64,000 nt of DNA, taken from the NCBI GenBank assembly GCA_963989245.1, contig OZ022342.1:37764442-37828441 (forward strand), given 5' to 3'. The translations under genes and the position numbers were made by a program. The stretch comes from Nansenia antarctica (Eukaryota > Chordata > Actinopteri > Argentiniformes > Microstomatidae). The notes under the pieces were generated by a model, which was given only the letters and a program-made list of their open reading frames with translations, searched no databases and was not told where the DNA came from. Positions 42,701 through 51,700 of this stretch are shown in pieces. The number at the start of each line of letters is the position of its first letter. Positions within the stretch are counted from its first letter, which is position 1.

Positions 42701-45700
42701 AGCACTGGCCCCAAAAAGTTATGTGCACCCCTGGAAAGGAGGCTCAACTAGGGCTACGTTCACACGGCAGGTCTTGATGCTCAATTACAATTTTTTACAC
42801 AGATCCGAATTTTTTGTTTGGCAGTTCACATTACTTTTAAAATGTGACCTATATTTGACCTACATTGACTAGTGTGAACATGCCACGGCCCTGAACAATA
42901 ACAATGACGTCAGGATGTCACGCGCAGCGCACTGTTTACAGAAGTAACCATGGATAATAATAATACATTAGACTTATATAGCGCTTTTCTAGACACTCAA
43001 AGACGCTTTACAAACTGAAAAGATGGAGTAGTAATAATAAAAAGAAACAAAAAAATAAATGAAAAAGTATAGGGGTCTAATTAATTTTTAGATTACTAAA
43101 TCTAAGTCTCTTTGTAGGATACAGGTCTACTCTGTATACAGCAAGTATATGTATATGTAGATTTATGATATATAATATATATGATAACATGATAACATAT
43201 ATAGGATAACATGATAACATTACAACCAGTTTAATTTTCAAGTTTTTGTGCAGCGGAAGCCGTCAAAGATATGAGCAAGTGCGTCTAGAGTGCAGGGTTG
43301 CCAGATGGGGCGGGTTACCGCCGAATGGGCTACTGGATTTAGCGGTTATAGACTGGTTAGGCTGTAAATTGTCAATCCCATCTGGCAACCCTGCTAGAGT
43401 GACGTAGAAGTCGCATTAAACGCGACTTGACAGTTCAGACGGGAGCGCGTTGCTAAATATCAGATATGTATCCGATATAATACCACCTCTGAACGCGACC
43501 CAGGTCGGATTTTAAAAAGTCAGATTGCATGTGACTTGTGCTGTTCAGGACCTAGATTTCGCAGACGACCTCGCACTACTCTCCGAAAACCACACACACT
43601 TGCAACAGAAGACAGATAGGCTACAGACTAACAGTGACCAGCTTGGACTCAAGATCAACATCGGGAAAACTAAGACCATGAAGCTAAACCAGAAAACACA
43701 TGACCCAATCACACTCAGGGGAAAGGCCATAGAGGACGTGGAGCACTTCACATACCTAGGGAGCAACATCAGCAGGGATGGAGGAGCAGACAGGGACATA
43801 GTAGCACGCATCAGCAAAGCACAAGTAGCCTTCAATATACTCAGGCCCATATGGCTGTCCAAGCAACTCTCCAACAACACAAAGCTACGGATCTTCAATA
43901 CCAATGTGAAGACTGTCCTGCTCTACGGCTCTGAAACGTGGAGGACCACTGAGGGCCTCACAAGCAAGATCCAGGTGTTTGTCAACAAATGCCTGCGGTA
44001 CATCCTCAAGCTGTGGTGGCCCATCAGAATCACAAATGAAGAGCTGTGGAGAATAACAAACCAGGACAGCATAGCTACCACCATCAAAAGGAGAAAGTGG
44101 AGCTGGATAGGGCACACCCTTAGGAAGGACTCCAACAACATCACTAGACAGGCCTTGGACTACAACCCGCAGGGGAAGAGGAAAGCTGGAAGGCCGAAAA
44201 ACACCTGGAGACGTTCCACACTCCAAGACCTAAAGAACATCGGGGTGAGCTGGCAAGAAACAAAGGCCCAGGCCCAAAAGAAAGTGAGATGGAGAGCTCT
44301 GGTGGACACCCTATGCCCCTCAACGGGGTGAAGAGGACTAACTAACTGTGCTGTTCACGCAGTCATGCATAAATCAGACCTGAGTCGCGTGTCGGCCAAA
44401 AAAACGGATTTGGGTCACATTTCACTGCCGAACAAAGCCTAAATGACTTAGACAAAAAAATCCCCCCCCCCCCCCCACACACACACACACACACACACAC
44501 AACATCCAATTGCAATGACATTGAGAGACTGTTCCCTTCCCCTCCGCTCCTCCCAGGTGAGCTGGAGTCCAGACAGCTCCCAGCTCATCTCCGCCTCCGG
44601 GGACAAGACGGTGAGGCTGTGGGACGTGGCCACCAGCACGGCCCTCACCACCTTCAACCTGGGCGCCGACGTCCTGGACCAGCAGCTGGGCTGCCTCTGG
44701 CAGAAGGAGCACCTGCTCAGCGTCTCCCTCTCCGGCTACATCAACTACCTGGACAAGAACAACCCCGACCGCCCACTACGCACCATCAAGGTCAGACTCA
44801 AAGCGTTGGGGGGGGGGGTTACACTTCACAGGCGTTAGGGGGGGGGGTTACACTTCACAGGCGTTAGGGGGGGGGGGTTACACTTCACAGGCAGGGAAGC
44901 AGTGGTGGAAGAAGGACTGGGTCAACTCTGGATGTTGACCTACTTGACTTCATTGAATTGAGTTTTACAGGGAAAAGGGTGCACATTCATGAACAGTTGT
45001 GTTAGTCCAGTTTTAGCTAGTCTCGGCAGGTGTTGGAGGAGGTGGAGGGTGAGGTGGCAAGCTAAGCCCAGGTGCTAACAGTGCTAGTTTAGCACAGTAG
45101 GCAGGTAGTGTAGCACAGGTGCTAACAGTGCTAGTGTAGCACAGATGCTAACAGTGCTAGTGTAGCACAGTAGGCAGGTTAAGGCTATCAAGTCCATCAA
45201 GTGTGTAACAAGGTATGTTGGTTGGTATGGGTGGTGGAGAGAGAAGGAACAAGGCTGGGGCAAAAGTGTTCCGCCTCCTGTTTGTTATGAATATGATTTT
45301 GTCTGCGGAAATTGGTTTCCCTATGCACCTAAGCCGTTAATATTCATGTTACACTTAACATATTTATTTTTACTGGTGACAGCATGTCTATGCCGATCAC
45401 TTGTTATTCATCACCAGTTCAGTAACAGGAATACAAACGGTCTCTTCAGAAGCTGCCAATATGCCATAGTTGAGTTTTTTGGGAAGCCAACAATGCCATG
45501 TTTGTGCCCAAACTGAAAGGCGTTGCAAATAGATTTTTTTTTTTTGTAATATTCAACGACAATAAGAGTCTTGACGGGTTTTGATGGTTCTGGTAAACAT
45601 GAATGATGTCTCATATCTACAGGGTCACTCCAAATCCATTCAGTCTTTAACGGTTCACAAGAATGAGGGTCGGACCTACATCTACACTGGCAGCCATGAC

Positions 45701-48700
45701 GGACACATCAATATCCTTCACTGGGGAAGCTCACCTGCTGTACATTGACATGGGCTGTAGTTCCAGCATACGTTTCCCTTACGCAGTGTTGTGGTGAGTG
45801 ATGGGCACACACCCAGGTGGCATGCAGAACCCTGGTCTCCAAGCATGAGGGACATTTCTTTTCTTTTTTTCTTTTGGAGAGGAGAGAAGAGGAGAGGAGA
45901 GGAGGAGAGAAGTTGAGGAGGTTAATGTCAGAGGAGGGAGGATGGGGAGAGGAGGAGAGGAGGTTAATGTCAGAGGAGGGAGGGAGGGAGAGAGGGGGGA
46001 GAGGAGGAGAGGAGGTTAATTTCAGAGGAAGGAGGGAGAAAGGGAGGGGATGTGGTGGACAGGAGAGGGTTAATATCAGAGGAGGGAGGGGAGGAGTTGA
46101 GTATTGTTTGTGGTTTGCACTTAAATCCCCAGTATCACATTTTGTTTCTGGCGACAGCCACTGATATCATTTCCAAACAAGCACCTCTCTCCCTGTTATG
46201 TTAGGCCTTTTTGAAAGGATGAATTAATTGATTTATTTTTTTACCAAACCTAGGAGGGTACAGACATTTTGTGATTTCGCTTGTGTTTGGAGAAACTTAC
46301 CAGCACCTGTAATACACTCATCAGTCTACAGTGGAAGAAATTAGGGAACACATGCAATCGCCAACTATAACCCCTTTCACACACAAGCTTTCCCATTACA
46401 TTCCATGGAAGTTACCTGGTATGGGGCATGTGTGAACAGAATCCCAAGGGAAAACGGCTCAGGCAATTTCAAGACCTTGTGTGATTCCATGGAAAATGCA
46501 GGGAAGGCTTAGTTGTGAACAGAGGCATGAACATTGCCTGGTCCGGCACATAAAGGGTTACGCATGTCTGACACAAGACGTTTTCACGTGGAACAAGTTA
46601 ACCAATCACAGCGAGGAGTTCCTCCCTTGGTTCTTTTGGTTCACTCAGCTAATGTTAAGGAGTTGGCTAGTTAACCCACATCACATCAGCCAAAGTAGTG
46701 ATAAATATAATTCCACAACTGGATAATACTTCATTTCCAATCATAGTTAGCTAGCTTACGTACTTAGCTAGCTTACTTACTTACCAAATGTACATTTTGT
46801 GATAGTCGCATTACGGAGCACCCACACCATCTCCTCCCACAGCTGTCCTGCATCACGCAGTCTGCAGGGAGAGAGCCTGAGAGAACTGCCCCAGAACCTG
46901 AATATCACTACTACTAAATATACTTCCACAACTGGATACTACTTCATTTCCAATCATATTAGGTAGCTTTCTTACTGACTTAGCTAGCTTACTTACTCAG
47001 CTAGATTACTTATCAAATGTTCATTGTTTACGCAGTGCGAACCAGTGGCATTTTCAGTCACTCCCTCGCTTCAACTGTGCTACTCAGGCCGACAACATAG
47101 TGTGGCTGCGCTGTTCCGTCTGTTTAATGTTACTAGTAATATGTCTAATTGAGTTAACTTAAATACATGATCACTATTGCGTATGTAATTTACACACACC
47201 CAACTGTGCCTGAACAAAGGCCATAGCAACTGCCGCTCTTCCCCTCATATGGCAGTCTCATGCGCCTGTCTGGTTCAAATTCTACTCCGTTCCAGTTCTG
47301 CATCCAGTTGCATGCGTGATTCAAGTAGCTCGTGCAAACCTGGGAATGCCATTGACATGTTTTTAAAGGCACAACACAGGAATGTTAGGGCATTTAGCTT
47401 GTGTGTGAACGGTGAAAATCACTGGCGGTCCGGGTTCGGATTCCATGTAATTTACAGGGTGAAACTGTGAAAAGGGCTAAAGTTGTCCTTTTTAGTTCAG
47501 CTCAACCACCCGCTCCTGGTGTAAAGCTATCCTTAACCCAACCCTCCACATTACTGGGATGCTGAGACCGGGGAGAACGACGAATTCTCAGGGAAGGGCC
47601 ACAGCAACCTGGTGACCAAGATGGTGGTGGACGAAGACGACCAGCTGGTGACGTGCAGCATGGACGACACTGTCCGCTACACCAGCCTGACCAAGCAGGA
47701 GTACAGGTGAGCGACACTACAGAGCCACACATTACAGAGCACACTACAGAGCCACACTACAGAGCCACACTACAGAGCCACACTACAGAGCCACACTACA
47801 GAGCCACACTACAGAGCCACACTACAGAGCCACACTACAGAGCCACACTACAGAGCCACACTACAGAGCACACTACAGAGCCACACTACAGAGCACACTA
47901 CAGAGCCACACTACAGAGCCACACTACAGAGCCACACTACAGAGCCACACTACAGAGCACACTACAGAGCCACACTACAGAGCCACACTACAGAGCCACA
48001 CTACAGAGCACACTACAGAGCACACTACAGAGCCACACTACAGAGCCACACTACAGAGCCACACTACAGAGCCACACTACAGAGCCACACTACAGAGCCA
48101 ACTACAAAGCCACACTACAGAGCCACACTACAGAGCCACACTACAGAGCCACACTACAGAGCACACTACAGAGCACACTACAGAGCACACTACAGAGCCA
48201 CACTACAGAGCCACACTACAGAGCACACTACAGAGCCACACTACAGAGCACACTACAGAGCACACTACAGAGCACACTACAGAGCACACTACAGGCCACA
48301 CTACAGAGCCACTCTACAGAGCCGACCCGAACCACTACCGTCCTGCTGCCCAGATCTTCATCTCACACAGTATTTTCCAGCGCGATGCAGAAACATTAAG
48401 ATAACATAAACAGGCCGCCACATCACAGCTCCCGGTTGTGTTTCCCCCAAAGCTTCGTAGCTTCATTTCTCCTGACCAAACCCATCAAAACCGTGAGATA
48501 GTAACAGTTAAGCCCAATTCATACTTCTGCATCGAATTTACGCGCGGCTACGCCGTAGCCTACGCAAGGGCTCTCCCAATTTATAGCTCTGCGTTGGTCG
48601 GTCTGCGTCGCGTTGGTCGGTGTACTCATAGCGGCATAATAGCGATCAAAAAACGTATTTTTGTTAATCTTGTTGTAAAGAAAATGTCTAATGCATTGAA

Positions 48701-51700
48701 ATGACAGTAAACTAAGATAATAAGATGGTTATCATAATTTTTCTAATCTTTATTAGTAAGTAATTACAGAAAAAGTAAATGACATTTCTGTCATGGCTTC
48801 CGCATTTACGAGAGAGTCGGAATGTGTCGCTACCAAGCGGACCAATCACAGTTCTTATAGATAACTTTACATTAAATATGTCTATCATAAATATCATTTA
48901 AACCCAACGAACAGCCATGGGGCTCCCTGTAACTAATCATTTATTTCTAAATAAACAGGATTGTACATCTCGTAAATGTGAATCGCGCTCCTTATGGGAA
49001 GGCTGTGCCTGACGCTTCCATGGGGCGCTCCGTTGGAACGATGTACTCATAGTGGCATAATAGCGAATTTTTTTTTTATGCTTGTTGTAAATAAAAGTTC
49101 TATGATGCATTGAAATGACATTAAACTAAGATAATACGATGGTTATCAGATTTTTTCAAATCTTTATTAATAAGTAATTACAGTGGCTTCCGCATTTTGG
49201 CCTACGAGAGTCGGAATCATGTCGGAATCATGTGCTACCAAGCGGACCAATCACAGTGCTTACGGTCTGTGTAGGCACTGTCGTAGATTTTACGCAGAAG
49301 TATAAATTGGGCTTTACAAAATGAAACTTTTCAGATCAGCCTTCTGTGCGTGAAAGAACAACATTGGTTAAATGAACAGCTCTGATGGAGGAGAGGGGGG
49401 TGACCCCAGCTCTGTTCTTCTCAGTAGTATGAAAGGGGTTTAGGTGTATGAGGCCTTAGAGCCCCACAGATATTTACCACTTTGATAAAAATGTCTCTTT
49501 GGCTGGAACAAACAGTTGAAATAACAGTCTAGGGCAGCGGTTCCCAACCTTTTTGGACTCATGGCCCACTTAAAAATCTCAAAAGTATTCACGGCCCACA
49601 CAGGCATTTTACGGACGCGCACAAACATTTTTTCATCATTATTCTCTTATTCTTATTGGATATTTCATATGCATCATCATACAGTCATCATACATACAGT
49701 GCAGTAGAACTAGTAGCAGCACACTGATTATGCATTTTTTAAGGTTTTAAAGAGAAGAATACAGTACCATGAATATATTTTTTTAATTAAAACGTTTTTG
49801 TAAAAAATAAAATAAAATAAAATATATATATACTACAGGTATATATACCTATATATATATTAATTTTTTTGCCCATGATTTGGCGGCCCACTTGCAGTAC
49901 CCTCGCGGCCCATAGGTTGGGAATCGCTGGTCTAGGGGGGTAGTCTAACAGTGGATGATCAAACTGGGTCACAGCAAAGTTGCATTGAACAGCAAACCAC
50001 TGATGACAATATGCAGTGCACTGGATATGTGGAATTCTCATTTGGCATAGTACGGAGTAAGTCACTGTGCAGATAAAATAAATACATGTTCGGTAAATAA
50101 ATGTTTAACACCATGATCATTTGAATAGAAAAGGATACATCAAAAGTAAACCTGTTGCTGTAGCAAAAACAATAATTTGGACTCTTGAGGTGAAATGTGA
50201 CACACTTGTGGTGTTTGCAGTGCTTCTGACTTGGTGAAGATGGATGTCCAACCCAGGTGTGTCTCTGTAGCATCAGGAGGACTGGCGTTGGCAGTGTGCA
50301 TCGGACAGGTACAAATGTCTACCCGTTACTTGTGCAAATGTGTATTTTATTCTGACTTGGACATTTTTTCTGTCACTTTTCTCCAATAATACCTGTCAAT
50401 TCTAGTATGTTTCATAGTTTGGGTAGTCAGCATTGGTGTCAATTCTCATCAATGGTGTATTCATCTCATGAACTCCTCATATAAAAAAAAAGACTCCCCG
50501 ATTTAATAAATGGTGACCACATCCAGTGTGGCGTAGGTTTAGCTGATTGATGGATGTGTTTCTGTGTTGTGGTTCAGCTGGTCCTACTGAAGGATAAGAA
50601 GAAGGTGTTCACATTGGACAACCTGGCTTACGAGCCCGAGTGTGGAGCCATCCACCCAGGGGGCGGCACTGTGGCAGTAGGCGGAGCAGTAAGTAGCATC
50701 AACTGGGAAATGTAGTGTTTGGATCTGTAAGATTTAGATCCTGTTGGGAGACAAGCTAATTAGGAATATAGATAATTAATATTATCTTAGAACAGGTTTT
50801 TTTCACCATACCCAGTGATGGTGAGTGATCAAGTTAAGTGTGACAAGAACTGTCAAACCGTTTAACATACAGGTTGGTAGGACATGAAGATGGTCATGCT
50901 TTGTGCACTGCTCCAGACTGGGGGGTAGATGTGGTTCAGACCACACGGCTGGCATGGACTTGCTCGGCTGCCTGATACAAGTAAAATATTCCTTAAACTG
51001 AGAAGTTGTTTGTCACTGTCCTTTTATTTTCTTACAGATTAGAAAAAAACTAGAGTTAGGGGGGAGATGCTCCCTGATTGGGGGAGGCAGACACAGTTCA
51101 TCTTGCTGTTTCCTATTGAACTGAACATTATTCATTCTTGTCCGTCCGTCCGTCCCCCCCCTCCATCAGGATGGAACAGTCCGTTTCTATTCCATCCAGG
51201 GCAACACTCTTAAAGAGGAGGGGAAGACCATGGAGGCCCATGGGCTGGTCACAGACATGGCCTACTCCAAAGACGGGGCCTACCTCGCCGTCACGGACGA
51301 CAAGAAGGTGGTCACGGTCTTCACCGTGGCAGATGATTATTCGGTATGTCGGCGTTTCCGGTTATGACAAAGGTTATAGCGACTGTCTTTGAATGTTGGA
51401 CTACATTGTACTACAAGCATCATTTCCTCAAGGATTTCTAGATATTAAACAATGGTGAATGTGGCAGTGTGAATGAGTGGAGTTTCGAAACATTTCCAAC
51501 GTGGATCTTGTTACCAGTTTATCTCCCCCCTCCCCCCTCCCCCCCCCCCCCCCCCCCCCCCCTTAGGTCAAAAATGAGTTTTACGGACACCACGCTAAGA
51601 TCGTCTCCTTGGCCTGGTCACCTGACAACGAGCACTTTGCCAGCGGCGGGATGGACATGATGGTCTACATCTGGACAGTGAATGACGCTGACAAAAGAGT

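Larger units (their letters stand above)
42757..44440. mobile_element. MITE (GGCTACGTTCACACGGCAGG type), split by other insertions
   Basis: GGCTACGTTCACACGGCAGG and CAGATCCGAATTTTTTG at the left, and TCAGACCTGAGTCGCGTG with AAAACGGATTTGGGTCACAT and CACTGCCGAACAAAGCC at the right, match a common fish MITE layout. A repeat at 42955-43080 and an RTE-like LINE at 43548-44346 are inserted in it. Confidence 0.55.
45711..47549 (+). other. wdr1: U12-type AT-AC intron (wdr1 intron 9)
   Basis: The intron begins ATATCCTT, the exact U12 5' splice-site consensus. It ends TCCTTAACCCAACCCTCCAC: the branch site TCCTTAAC lies at 47530-47537, and the branch A is about 13 nt from the terminal AC. Only this reading joins HI-N-YWD across the boundary in frame; no GT-AG pair does. 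Splicing needs the minor spliceosome (U11, U12, U4atac, U6atac, U5). Confidence 0.93.

Noticed and set aside
43525..43547. ATG at 43525 as start of the RTE ORF
   Set aside because: It lies in flanking MITE sequence before the target duplication ends; the ORF is truncated.
47653..48399. 248-codon frame with TEPHYRATLQS repeats
   Set aside because: It starts within wdr1 exon 10 in the wrong frame and reads through the intron 10 minisatellite.
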